A stretch of DNA of 64,000 bases from Deinandra increscens subsp. villosa (taxonomy: Eukaryota; Streptophyta; Magnoliopsida; Asterales; Asteraceae). The stretch spans positions 37,519,841 to 37,583,840 of the forward strand of contig JBCNJP010000027.1 in the NCBI GenBank assembly GCA_039602395.1, given 5' to 3'. The notes beneath the pieces are model-generated. The model saw nothing but the letters and a program-made list of their open reading frames with translations. It ran no database searches and was not told the DNA's origin. Positions 11,678 to 21,958 of this stretch are shown here, one piece after another (positions within the stretch are counted from its first letter, which is position 1; each line of letters opens with the position of its first letter). The position numbers and the translations under genes are program-made.

Positions 11678-11678
<1 letters not shown>
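11269..11678. mobile_element. (TA)n-bounded element, family B, copy 1 (truncated)
   Basis: Begins GGATGGTGAATTAATATTAA followed by CC, and closely matches 43922-44331 over about 410 bp with few differences. It stops abruptly at a TA run where the second copy continues, so it is truncated. It contains GC-rich CCGACCGTG and CCGCCGCTGCA phrases that give chance open frames. Confidence 0.7.

Positions 11679-11735
<57 letters not shown>
11679..11735. repeat. (TA)n microsatellite
   Basis: A TA run of ~57 bp. The CACTA element has inserted at its right edge with a TAT duplication. Confidence 0.95.
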
Positions 11736-11738
<3 letters not shown>

Positions 11739-12271
11739 TACTACAAAAACTGGCATTCTTGACGTGCATTGCGCGTCAAGAACGCGCCTTCTTGACACGC
11801 AAATGCGCGTCAAGGATGCGGGGGTCAAGAAGCTTCTTGACGCGCAAAATGCGTGTCAAGAAGCTCTTGACGCGCGAACAATGACACGCTATCCTTGACA
11901 CTCCATTCTTGACACCCATTTTGCGCGTCAAGAAAGGGTGTCGTCTGTGATTAATATATTTTTTATTTATAATATTTTTTTGTGTCGTCTGTTTATGACA
12001 CGCAGATTTGCGCGTCAAGAATGTAAAAATAAAAAATAAAAAAAATATTTTTAATAGAATCACCAATTTCTACATTAAATAAAAATTAACCTGCTATTAC
12101 AAAATAAAATACACTTATAGCAAAATAATGCATTTCATATATATAGCAAACCAATACATTTCATACATTGATATATATCGATCTACATTATTCACTTAAA
12201 TGTCAATAAAACTCATATTTGTTTAAGTAGTACTTGCACATATCTTGACTTGATAACAAGATTCTGCCTTT

Positions 12272-12367
12272 CTAGCTCCTTCCTCGATGAAAACATGTTA
12301 GAACATCAACTTTGATTTCCTGTGATATATCAAACCAAACAGAATCATCCCACTGTGATGTTCCAAC
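12272..12367 (-). pseudogene. Unrecognised captured exon with stop
   Basis: On the minus strand, after a possible AAG acceptor at 12368-12370, a 32-codon frame (VGTSQWDDSVWFDISQ...) ends at TAG (12272-12274). It has exon-like composition and lies beyond the parvulin exon in the same orientation, so it may be the last exon of another captured gene. I do not recognise the protein. Confidence 0.3.
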
Positions 12368-12534
12368 CTTAAACATCATTAAAAGTAGAAAGGAACTAAT
12401 ATATTATATATGACATAAATATATTTTGGTTGTACAAAGACCAAATATATTTTGGTTGTGTGAACATTTATGCTTAAACAAGCATAACATTATTTGAAAA
12501 AGATACAAAAGTCAGCAAGAAGAAGTGGGAACCT

Positions 12535-12648
12535 TTTGTGCAGGTTCCAAGCCCATCAGCAGCCTTTGCCTTTGCTTTCTGCACCTCCATCCTCACTCCC
12601 ACCTGCCTGTTTTCTTTTGCCTTTTCCACCCTTCGCATCCTTTCCCAT
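12535..12648 (-). pseudogene. Pin4/parvulin-type prolyl isomerase first exon (fragment)
   Basis: The minus strand reads MGKDAKGGKGKRKQAGGSED from an ATG at 12646-12648, the Lys/Gly-rich leader of plant Pin4-like peptidyl-prolyl cis-trans isomerases. In a shifted frame it reads KAADGLGTCT, the last residues before the catalytic domain, then a possible donor (AAAG/GT). A single-base shift separates the parts. The isomerase domain is absent. It lies on the same strand as the other captured exons and would follow the TPR exons in a read-through transcript. Identity rests on family memory, not a search. Confidence 0.55.
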
Positions 12649-12910
12649 TGTAGTTCAAGCTTCTCGAAAAAAAAATGTAAAGATCAGAACCAGCAAGATC
12701 AGTGGTTCAATGGGTTAAAACGGGCTGGGATAACCAGCTAACATTGTTAAACACTATTAAGACAAAAAGTTAAGATACCAATGAGCAGAAAGTAATACTG
12801 GGCAAAAGCACATACAATTAAGACAAAGATTGTTTTAAACTCTACAGGAGACAAAAGTCGTAGTATATCGACGTCTAAACATAGAGACAAAATACTATCA
12901 TACCACTCAC

Positions 12911-13895
12911 CAAAAGCCATAGCATAGTCTGGCTTAGACTGAAGAGCATGCTGATAACATACAATAGCTTCATACCTGCCAAGAAATACTAGTAAAAACA
13001 GCAAAAGCTTGACCTTGTACACATTTCCTAAGTTCAAATAGGCATCAGAAAATGTTGGTTTAAGCTTGACCGCCTCCTGCAATGTGCAAGGCCCGCATTG
13101 AGAGTGAATAAACATAACCAGAAAATGCATGATATACACTTGCATACCATTGACATTTAACAACAAAACAAAACTTGGTAGATGAACAAACAAATTATAT
13201 ACATGACCTTTAGTACAAGTTGGGGGATTTTTAACAACCAAACCAAGTATCGGGTTATTTTTGGCATAGTGTAATTCTAACAAGAACCAGCAATTAAAAG
13301 AAACGGGACACATATACCTTGTAATACTGAAGTGCCATGTTAAGATCACCGGACTCCATGAAAAGGCCAGCAAGGTTAGACCAAGCAATGGCAAAAGTTG
13401 GTTGAATACGAAATGCCTCCACATAGCAATTGTATGCCTGTTTAAAAAACGGTTCTCAACATATAGCAGGAGCCTCAAAATGACCCATTAAAATCTTGAA
13501 GAAATAATCCTGATGGAAATTCCCCTTTCCACATGTTTGAACCTCACATGTGATATACAAAGATGACATGTTTCAAGAATATTAAACACAACTACATTTA
13601 ATACATAATTAGATGACATGCTGGTGAAATTTTCTTACTTGTTGAACCGATCCTTGAGCTTTCATCAAGTTCCCAAGGTTGCTGTGAGCATCAACCTACA
13701 GAAACAGATAGAAGAGCTACATGGTTAGAAAAGAATCAAGCAAATAAACCAGAAAATAAAGACTAGAAAAACTCTGACCAAACGAGGGTTCAATGAAAGA
13801 GCCTGCCGACAGCACTGAGCAGCTTCAGTTAGCCTTCCTTTCCGCATGTAAGCGCTTCCCAAGTTTGACCAAGCATCCGCAAAATTGGGACGAAG
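12911..13895 (-). pseudogene. SECRET AGENT-type O-GlcNAc transferase TPR exons (fragment)
   Basis: Five minus-strand exons in native order: 13895-13779, 13695-13639, 13437-13318, 13076-13014 and one ending at 12911. They encode tetratricopeptide repeats with hallmark phrases such as FADAWSNLGSAYMRKGR, VDAHSNLGNLMKAQG, AIAWSNLAGLFMESGDL and DAYLNLGNVYK. The first four keep AG acceptors and GT donors and join in phase 0. The fifth (YEAIVCYQHALQSKPDYAMA) has a damaged start: its visible acceptor shifts the frame. This is part of the N-terminal TPR superhelix of plant SEC; the glycosyltransferase domain is missing. The introns show capture of genomic DNA, not cDNA. Confidence 0.85.
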
Positions 13896-14386
13896 CTGCA
13901 TGAATCATACTTGTAGAAATAAGCAAAGAAGAACCAAATACATTTTACTAAAATAGACTGCAATAGTACAAGGTTTTTATCCCCCTATATGTTTGCAGAA
14001 ACTATGATATGGTCTCCGTATACACTTCAGGGGTAGGATATGACGTGCATTTGTAGAATTTTAATCCTAGTAAATACTTTCTCTATCAAGCAATTAAGAG
14101 AACCTTTTCCTCTCCCTATAAGCATCTAAACCAAAGATTCTATCAAGCAACACTTACACTTTTTTAGATAGTAGGTGAGGAGCAAGATGTTCAAGAAAGC
14201 CTGGCCCATATAGCTCTTGCATCCAACCAGAGAATAAGCAGATATGTTTCTAAAAGAAATGCATTATAAACCCAACTTACAATCATTACACCATCGAATA
14301 TGAAAATTTGAAATTATTTAAGGAAAACCAAAACAAAGGGCTTCTGTATATGCCATAATCACGTGTGAGATATAATATCAATGTAC

Positions 14387-14916
14387 CTCGATTGCACGGA
14401 CAATATTACTATATCCCTTGACTCTTGCAACATCAAGTGCGGTTTGACAGTCATCATTCAACGTCAACGCATTAGCTGAAATTTATGATAGTAAATGGTG
14501 TATTAAGTTATAACAAACGATCAAGAGGCCTGTAACAAAAGCAATCAATGTCAACATAGCACGATTTGACTAATAATCACCCACCACCATGTGACAGCAG
14601 TAGATTAACCATCTCCCCTAGGCCACTTCTTGCAGCATGATGCAATGGAGTTCCAGCCTGACGACCTGATAAAATTCTTTAAAAAGTGAGATAAGAAAAA
14701 ACATTCCTAACAACTCAAATACATATTTTATACATGTATCATATTGCAAATAAGTATTTCAGAAATTATATATAGATTCCACAGGGCACAAAGCAACTGA
14801 CCTGGACGATAGGCATTTACATTTGCACCCATTACTATCAATATTTTTCCAACATCATATAATTGTGTGTTCATACAGGCCAACATTAGAGGAGTCTTTC
14901 CCTCCTTATCCATCCA
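14387..14916 (-). pseudogene. XBAT35-like ankyrin-repeat exons (fragment)
   Basis: Three minus-strand exons, 14916-14802, 14665-14585 and 14475-14387, encode 95 residues of ankyrin repeats: WMDKEGKTPLMLACMN, then GTPLHHAARSGLGEMVNLLL, then DDCQTALDVARVKGYSN. Splice sites and phases (1, 1, 0) are intact and the joined frame is open. The order and wording fit the ankyrin part of plant XBAT34/35-type RING E3 ligases. The RING domain is absent. The last exon ends in phase 0, directly compatible with the first TPR exon downstream. 13896-14386 between them is intron-like. Confidence 0.75.
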
Positions 14917-15662
14917 CTCCACCAGAAACAACAGTTTAAACATGGTTAAACACATAACTTCAACACTAAGGGTGTTTGGGATTGCTTACTAAAACTGCTT
15001 ATAACAAATAAGCAGCTTAATAACCAATTTAAAACACCCTTACAGCAGCTTACCACTGCATCAAAATTCAAAACACAATTAATAAGCAATCCAGAACTAC
15101 TTTTCTTAACCAAGTAGCCATCCCAAACTACAATTTAGCTATTTGGAAATCAAAATCTTACTTTCCAAGAAAGTCCCCTAAATTATACTCCAAAGGAGTA
15201 CTACAATTATAAAAACAGTACCAATCCTAATTTGCAAAAGGGATCCATGTGAAGCAGACTACTAAAATCTGATTAAAATCATTGCCAAACATCAAATTGC
15301 CTTCAAAAACTCAAGAATCGATTATGATCTAACAGAAACAAGTAAGGACCTGTCAAATTTTTTTAAATCGCCAGTTTCAATTCCGGCAAATAGGTCGGCA
15401 GTGACCACAAGTTTTGCCGTGACCAATAAGTTTGAACATATAACTTACACATGGTGGTTGAACCATACAAGAATATACCTCAGCAAGCACATCTTGTTAA
15501 TTCTTCTCAATTTGTTCAAACTCATGTAATACAATGCAAAACTAGAATGTTAAATCTCGATTGAATTTAGTCGAATCCACTCATAATATGTAACAATCAC
15601 AACCATAAACCATAGAGATGAATAAATAGCAAGTGAATATCTGAGAAATGAAGGAATAGAAC

Positions 15663-15977
15663 CTGTAGGAGCAGAACTGAAACCCTTGCCGTCATTAGAA
15701 TCGTATCCTCCGCCGTTTTCAAACTTGGGGCGTTTTGCCTCGGCGCTGTTGAATATACGAGCAGCGATCTCTTAGCCCTCTGCTTAGCCAGCTCGATCTC
15801 ATCTACATGTGGAGGTACGCTGTTGTAGGCTGAGGCGGAATCAGAAGAGTGTGAAGGGATAATGGGAGCAGAAAATCCGGTTTGAATACGGGCGGTTAAG
15901 GGCGGAGGTGCGGTGGTGGAGTCATCGTACTTGCGTTTAGCGGTGGCGAAGTCTCCGCCGGATGAATAGCGTAGCAT
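15663..15977 (-). pseudogene. KH-domain/FUBP-like first exon, one-base deletion
   Basis: A minus-strand ATG at 15975-15977 opens a 105-codon exon ending at a CAG/GT donor. Its first part (MLRYSSGGDFATAKRKYDD ... DEIELAKQRA) is like the N-terminus of plant KH-domain, far-upstream-element-binding-like proteins. At about 15775 one base is missing: after it the native frame (EIAARIFNSAEAKRPKFENG) is out of register with the ATG frame. The ATG frame nevertheless stays open to the donor. This exon probably brought its own promoter and would be the 5' exon of any transcript through the ankyrin and TPR exons. 14917-15662 is intron-like. Confidence 0.65.
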
Positions 15978-16357
15978 AGCGTAGAGATGAAGAGGGTTAA
16001 GAAAACCCTAGAAATACTTCCTTCTTCAGAATCGAGTTTTGGGGAGTTTGGAGAGAGAAGCAGAAGCGGGAATCAATTTTGGGGAAGAGGGAAGGGGAAA
16101 ATCTAGGGCAATATATTGGGGGGAAATTTGGCGCCAAAAGTTAAAAAACGACACTTCTTTCTTGACGCGCGGTGTTAGCTGTCCTCCGTGTTTTTTTTTT
16201 CAAATATGACATAAATTCATGACACGCAAAAATGCGCGTCATGAATCCTTAGGAATTATCTATACTTGACATTTTATTTTGACACTTTTTTTTTGCACGT
16301 CAAGAATGATCGAGTGTCATCGTTCGCGTGTCAAGGAAGGCAGTTTTTGTAGTAGTG

Positions 16358-16390
16358 TATATAGATATATATATATATATATATATATAT
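16358..16390. repeat. (TA)n run, slightly impure
   Basis: TA run with one G, immediately right of the CACTA end and left of the family F terminus at 16391. Confidence 0.9.
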
Positions 16391-16754
16391 GGGTTGAGAT
16401 ATTTTGAAAACCTTATTGAGTTAAGGAAACTTTGGAAACCAATTGTGTGGTTCTTATGCTTCCACCTCATCTATTTTATCTATATATAAGGGTAAAAGTG
16501 ACATTTTAACTTGTAAAAAATTCTCTCTCCTCTGCTCCTCTGCAAAAGTCACGCATCATCAATTAAATTTTGAATCAAAGTTTGCTGTTCGAAAATAAAG
16601 TCATCTCTCATCTCTCATCTGCTTCTCTGCCTATGCCCCATAAAAGTTTGTTGTTCTTGTTCGAAAATAAAAATCGGAAAAGGAAAATGAGCCGCCACTA
16701 AAATCCATACACATAAATCAAAACATTTAATATATTAAAATCAAATATTTATTA
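16391..16754. mobile_element. (TA)n-bounded element, family F, left end
   Basis: Begins GGGTTGAGATATTTTGAAAA followed by CC directly after the TA run, with AAGGAAACTTTGGAAACC further in. The reverse complement of 32421-32470 is related (AGTTGAGGAAACTTTAGAACC), so the two may be ends of one family or even one element split by later insertions. 16440-16754 is non-coding with CT-rich stretches. Confidence 0.5.
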
Positions 16755-16780
16755 GAAGAGAGAGAGAGAACTTTTGAACT

Positions 16781-18490
16781 ATGGAAAGAGAGTGGGATGG
16801 AGTTGAGGAAGGGTGGCAGAGGGTGGTTCGCAGGAAGAGTCAGAAGGAGGGTGTTCAAGAGGATGTTGTCCCCATCGTGAGGGTTTCATATTATGTCTCT
16901 AAGATTCCGGATGGATGTTCATCTGTGATACTTGAGGCGGAGTGCAGAAACTTTGGTAAGGTGGTTGACTGTTTTATATCCAAGAGAAGAAACAAGGCAG
17001 GTGAACGCTTTGGTTTCGTCAAGTTCGAAGGGGTCAAAGATAAATGGGAGCTAGAGAAGATTCTTAACAAGATCAGAATTGGGAAGTCGAGGTTATCGGT
17101 CAATCTGGAAAAGTTTAATAGAGATGGATCCAAAATCGATCTCTATGCGCCCCGTGCTAAGATTCATGCTAAGCCGACCCATGTGTGGAAGGAGAATAAG
17201 GTGGAAACAGGAGTTTCATTTGCTAATGTGGTGTCTGGAGGGGGATCCATTGCTATGGAAAAAACTCTTAAGCTGGGTCATATGGTCACAGATGCGTTTC
17301 GGGAATGGTTGGGGTGTTCTTTGGTCGGAAGAGCTTTGGATTTGCTTCATCTCCGTAACATGGATATAATTTCAGGGAATGAATTTTTTGAGGAGTTTGA
17401 AATTCACTTCCTTAGTGGCCTAGCTTTGCTTCTGACTTTTCCTAACCAAAGCAAAGCCCAGGAGTTTTTGAAGAACGTCAAAAGGTGGGATCAGTGGTTT
17501 TCGAAATTATACTTCTGGAGAGGGCAGTCGATAGCTCCGGAGAGAATTGCGTGGATAAGGGTGTTGGGGGTTCCTCCGCAGTTATGGGATCGGAAGGTCT
17601 TCGATTCGATAGGTGAGCTGTTTGGCATGGTGTTGCAGGGATCGGATGCCGATTTAACAGACGGGATTATGAACCAAAGCTCTCTTGGCCTTCTTGTCAA
17701 CGGTGCTGGAAGAATCGATGGTAAGGTTACGGTGGAGTGGCAAGGAAGGAGGTTCGTCTGCGAGGTGTCGGAATTTAGTGAAGATTGGGTTCCTGACTTC
17801 ATCGGGGTTGTTACGGAATTGGGTCGGAACCCGCCGGGTCGAAGGCTTAGGTCGGAGATCCACGGTTTGCCGGAGAAGGATGACGAAAAGGCGCTAGGAG
17901 GGGCGCCGGATTCTGCATGCATGGGAACTGACAAAAGCAATCTTGCCGCCTCGGTGTCTGTGCATAGGCAGGAGAATGATGATGTGGTTCGGCAGAATTG
18001 TTACCCTAACCTGGGTGGGCTCAACGGCTCTCATCTTGACCCGAGGCCCACTAGTGTTAATTCTGGGTTTAGGCCCAATTCGGAGGACCGGGTGTGTGGG
18101 CCTGCTTTGAATCAAATGTCGCCAGTTTTTTCTTCCACTGGCCCACCCCAAAGGAAGTCGTTTGACTTAAACAGGGAAGGTTCTTTTAGAACGGGTGTTT
18201 CCTCTAGATCGCTGGTGTCTAAGTTGTCTAAACAGATCGAAAAAATGGGGGTTTTGATTCGTGGGGAAGAGCGACCCCTTACCTCTCAGGAGTTGCTCGA
18301 TCTGCAGCTGGCAAACGAAGTTATAGAGGAATTGAGGGTTAGAGCCAGCGAGGAACAAAGAAGGGTGGAAAGGGAGATTGAAGTTGGGAAAACTATTAAA
18401 GTGGCGGAATGCGTGAACATTGGATTGAGGGGCCGCAATCAGTTGGTCGACAACTACATTCGGGAGGAGGAGTCAAACGGTATGTATTAA
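16781..18490 (+). CDS. LINE ORF1, RNA-binding protein
   Basis: An unbroken 569-codon frame. Residues ~30-110 look like an RRM fold (VSYYVSKIP ... FGFVKFEG ... LSVNLEKF). Residues ~155-290 look like the DUF4283-type region common in plant L1 ORF1 proteins (LGHMVTDAFREWLG, WDQWFSKLYFW, RIAWIRVLGVP). The C-terminal third is polar with a short coiled-coil-like stretch (ELLDLQLANEVIEELRVRASEE). No CCHC zinc knuckle is visible. It would coat the element's RNA in the ribonucleoprotein particle. The TAA stop overlaps the ATG of ORF2 by one base (TAATG). This ATG gives the longest frame and follows a purine-rich leader. Confidence 0.8.
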   Translation: MEREWDGVEEGWQRVVRRKSQKEGVQEDVVPIVRVSYYVSKIPDGCSSVILEAECRNFGKVVDCFISKRRNKAGERFGFVKFEGVKDKWELEKILNKIRIGKSRLSVNLEKFNRDGSKIDLYAPRAKIHAKPTHVWKENKVETGVSFANVVSGGGSIAMEKTLKLGHMVTDAFREWLGCSLVGRALDLLHLRNMDIISGNEFFEEFEIHFLSGLALLLTFPNQSKAQEFLKNVKRWDQWFSKLYFWRGQSIAPERIAWIRVLGVPPQLWDRKVFDSIGELFGMVLQGSDADLTDGIMNQSSLGLLVNGAGRIDGKVTVEWQGRRFVCEVSEFSEDWVPDFIGVVTELGRNPPGRRLRSEIHGLPEKDDEKALGGAPDSACMGTDKSNLAASVSVHRQENDDVVRQNCYPNLGGLNGSHLDPRPTSVNSGFRPNSEDRVCGPALNQMSPVFSSTGPPQRKSFDLNREGSFRTGVSSRSLVSKLSKQIEKMGVLIRGEERPLTSQELLDLQLANEVIEELRVRASEEQRRVEREIEVGKTIKVAECVNIGLRGRNQLVDNYIREEESNGMY

Positions 18491-21400
18491 TGGACATCCT
18501 ATCTATCAATATTCGTGGGGTGGGGATCTATGATAAAAGAAAATGGATCTCCCAAATTAGGGCTAAGAATAAAATCCAGTTTATGTGTATTCAAGAGACT
18601 CGGTTTTTGGATGGGAATCGTATTCCGTTCAATCAATTATGGGGAAAAGGGGGTTCGGCTAATGAATGGGTGGATGCTAGGGGCAGATCCGGGGGTTTTG
18701 CGTGTTCTTGGAATCCGGCAGTGTTCTCCGCTACCGGGACTGTTAAAGAGGAACATTTTATGGTGGTGACGCGTCGGGTGGTAGGGTGCAGACCCCTATT
18801 AATATTGCTAACGTGTACTCGCCCCATGACATGCGTAGTATACGTAGGATTTGGGATAGACTGGTTGAGTTGAGATGGTCGATGGAGGGTTTTTGGATTA
18901 TGGCCGGGGATTTCAATGAACTAAGGGGTTGTGAAGATAGGCTACGTTCTGAATTTAATCAGGGAGGGGCGATGGAGTTTAATAATTTCGTGGAAAGGGC
19001 TGCTATCACTGAGTACCATATGGGTGGGCTGCGTTATACTTACTCTCATGGTAACGGGAAGTCCTTCAGTAAAATCGACAGGATCTTTGTTTGCCTTCCG
19101 TTCCAAGAGAGGTGGCCATTTGCTTCGGTTATGGCTCTTCATAGACTCTTGTCCGATCACTCCCCGCATGTCCTCAAAACGTCGACCAAGGATTTTGGTC
19201 CGACGCCGTTTCGGTTCAAATCAGGGTGGTTAAAAGAGGAGGGTCTCGAGCAGGTGGTAAAAAGAGCTGTGGAAAACGTCTTTGTGTTGGGGGATCCGGA
19301 TATGGTGTTAGCTGCTAAGCTTAAGGCGGTCAAGACTGCCGTTAAAGAGTGGTCTAAAGGTTTGTTAGAATCAAAAAGGAGTGCTAAAGAAAGGGTTGTA
19401 TTTGAATGTAACAAGTATGATGAACTAGGTGAGTTTTGTCCCTTGAATGAGGAAGACATTGCGAACTGGGCTGCTTTAAAAGTGAGGTTAAAGGAGTTGG
19501 AAAGTGAGGAAAATGAAGAGATTAAAATCAAGGCTAGTGTTAAGTGGTGCTTGGACGGGGATTCGAACTCGGCTTTTTTTCATGGATATGTCAAGCAAAA
19601 ACTAGCTCAAGGTAGAATCAGTGGTTTAAAATGTGATGGCTCTTGGGAGGAAGATCCTGTAAAAATAAAAAAGGAAGCTGAGAAACACTTTAGAGAAAGG
19701 TTCCAAGGGAGAAGTGGAGATGCACCTGAGATGTTTTGTGAAGGTATTAAGAGGCTGGAGGATAGCGATGGGGAGAGGCTGTTTCGGCCGTTTAGCAGAG
19801 AAGAAATTAAGGAAGCCGTGTGGATGTGTGGTAGTGACAAAACTCCGGGTTCGGACGGATTCACCTTCGGTTTTCTGAAGTGGTTTTGGAACATTTTTGA
19901 GGTTGATTTTGTTAACGTGCTGCAGCATTTCCATGACAAGGGCTCGATTGGAAGAGGGTGTGGTTCTTCTTTTGTGCATCTTATACCCAAGAATAGAGAC
20001 CCTCAAACTCTAGAGGACTACCGACCCATTAGTTTGGTGGGTTGCATTGCTAAGGTAATCTCTAAGGTGTTGGCAAATAGAGTTAAAGAGGTCATTGGCA
20101 AAGTCATCTCGGACAATCAAATGGCTTTTGTTGCTAAGAGAAACATTCTCGATGGCCCTCTTATGGTGAACGAAATTATTTCGTGGTGTAAAAGAAATAA
20201 AAAAAGGTTAATGCTTTTTAAAATCGATTTCGAGAAGGCTTATGACTCGGTGGAATGGGACTTTTTTTGTCCATTATGAATCAAATGAACTTCCCGATGG
20301 AGTGGTGCGATTGGGTGAAAGGTTGTCTTAAATCATACCGAGCCTCGGTTCTCATAAATGGGTCGCCGACTTCGGAGTTTCAATGTTCTCGGGGGTTACG
20401 TCAAGGGGATCCACTATCTCCGTTTCTCTTCTTGATCGTGATGGAAGCCTTTCCTTGGATGTTAGGCAAAGCTTTGGACTTGGGTCTTTTTGTCGGGTTT
20501 CAAGCTCCTAATGGGGGCCCGGTGATCTCGTCCTTGTTGTTTGCGGACGACGCTCTCGTGGTCGGGGAGTGGTCGAGGTCGAATGCCTTGAACCTCAGCA
20601 GACTGTTACGGGCGTTTTATCTCGTTTCGGGCCTGAAAGTTAACCTGAATAAATGCTCTCTTTTCGGAGTTAACTGCGATAAGGATTCGGTGGAGTTTTT
20701 TGCGAGCATCCTGAGATGCAAAGGAGATTTTTTGCCTTTGAAGCATCTGGGCTTAGCGGTGGGTTGTAATTAGAATAGAGTTGCGAATTGGGGTGTGGTT
20801 ATTGAAGCGGCTCAGTCAAGGCTTTCCTCTTGGAAGGCTAAGTGTCTTTCGTTCTCCGGTAGGGTGGTTCTCATAAAATCGGTCCTTGATAGTATTCCGC
20901 TTTATTTCTTCTCTCTTTTCGTTGCTCCTAAGAAGGTGTTACAAAAACTGGAATCTATGCGGTTTAAGTTTTTGTGGGGAGGGAATGATGAAAAAAGAAA
21001 GATTCATTGGATAAGTAGAGAAATTTTATGCAATCCGGTTGATAAAGGGGGCCTTGGTATTGTCCCGCTTGAGGAAATGAACCTTGGCCTCCTGTCAAAA
21101 TGGCTCTGGAGATTTAAAACAGAACCGGAGGCGCTCTGGAGAAGATTGATTGTTGCTTTGCATGGGGAGTATGGTGGGAGGGGGCTGGTCTCTGTTGATA
21201 AGAAAAGAAGTGGGGTTTGGGCAAATATTGCTAAAGTGGAATCCCTGCTGCAAAAAAAGGATGTCACCTTAAATAAAAGCTTGGTTTAGGAAAGAGGGGT
21301 GTGGGTTTGGAAGGGGGAACCCTCTAATATGTTCACTGTGAAAAGCATGCGACGCATGATCAGCGAGAATCGGAGGGCCGTCCCGACGACTCCGGTGAGG

Positions 21401-21874
21401 TGGAATAAGTTTGTCCCGGCTAAAATAAATATATTTTTTTGGAGGCTGATCGTCAAGAAACTGGCTACTAGGAGGGGGCTGAAAAAAAGAGGAATGGTGT
21501 CCGTTTCGGAGCTTTGCCCGATGTGTGATGAGGGCTTTGAGGACGAAACTCACTTGTTCACGGGGTGTGCTTGGGCGTCGATGGTGTGGACCCTCGTTGC
21601 TTAGTGGTGCGGGATCACAAAGCTCCTGATCTTCGATGTTAACGATCTGTTTCGGGACCCGGGAGCGAACCAGCCTGTTAATTCAAGAAGTGTGCTGCTG
21701 GATGTGGTTATGAGAGCTGCTACTTGGGTGTTATGGAAGACCAGGAACGATGTCGTTTTCAGTAGTAAAAGACCCTCTATCCAAAGAGTTATGGTAGACA
21801 TCAAGGCAATTAGTTATTTTTGGATCAAGTGTAGAGGGAAAGAGTGGGGAGTGGAGTGGAAAATTTCCTTTTGA
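18490..21874 (+). pseudogene. LINE ORF2: endonuclease, reverse transcriptase, zf-RVT (broken)
   Basis: Starts at ATG 18490-18492. Apurinic-type endonuclease: LSINIRGVG, CIQETR, a frameshift near 18790, then NIANVYSP, GDFNELRG, KIDRIF and SDHSP. Reverse transcriptase: VHLIPKNRDP, DYRPISLVG, KIDFEKAYDSVEW, a frameshift in a T run near 20265, then SRGLRQGDPLSPFLF and LLFADDALVVG with the FADD catalytic pair. A stop follows at 20771. The thumb/connector runs to a stop at 21287, then a zf-RVT-like part (KINIFFWRL ... LCPMCDEGFEDETHLFTGC), a stop at 21602, and a final part to 21874. Sequence seems to be missing around 21287. Normally the enzyme nicks target DNA and primes reverse transcription there. 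This copy is inactive. Confidence 0.85.
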
Positions 21875-21958
21875 TGTAATTGTTCGTGGTTGGGGTCGGC
21901 CGTAGCATCTTGCTTGGCCGGTTTTCCCTTGGTTATAAAATTTGCCGTTTCAAAAAAA

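Larger units (their letters stand above)
11736..16357. mobile_element. CACTA transposon carrying host gene fragments
   Basis: A 4,622-bp element with a perfect 17-bp terminal inverted repeat (CACTACTACAAAAACTG) and TAT on both sides, the 3-bp duplication expected of CACTA elements. Just inside each end are many copies of the TTGACGCGC/GCGCGTCAA motif in both orientations (11757-12025 and 16160-16340), the usual subterminal transposase-binding arrays. No CACTA transposase is present, so it must be mobilised in trans. The interior holds intron-containing fragments of at least four host genes, all on the minus strand: a Pack-CACTA element. Confidence 0.9.
16755..21958 (+). mobile_element. LINE/L1 retrotransposon, full-length but decayed
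   Basis: Two consecutive L1-type genes followed by a 3' UTR and a short A8 tail (21951-21958). The 5' end is set at the purine-rich GAAGAGAGAGAGAG just before ORF1. ATTTATT-like sequence on both sides (about 16747 and 21959) may be the target duplication but is too short to be certain. ORF1 is intact; ORF2 carries at least two frameshifts, several stops and an internal deletion, so the copy cannot move on its own. Confidence 0.85.

Noticed and set aside
10894..11898. Frames encoding Tyr-Ile repeats
   Set aside because: They are translations of (TA)n microsatellites joined to element flanks; both strands and several frames are open.
12747..13478. A continuous 243-codon protein
   Set aside because: The frame reads through introns; the true TPR exons within it are separated by clear donor and acceptor sites.
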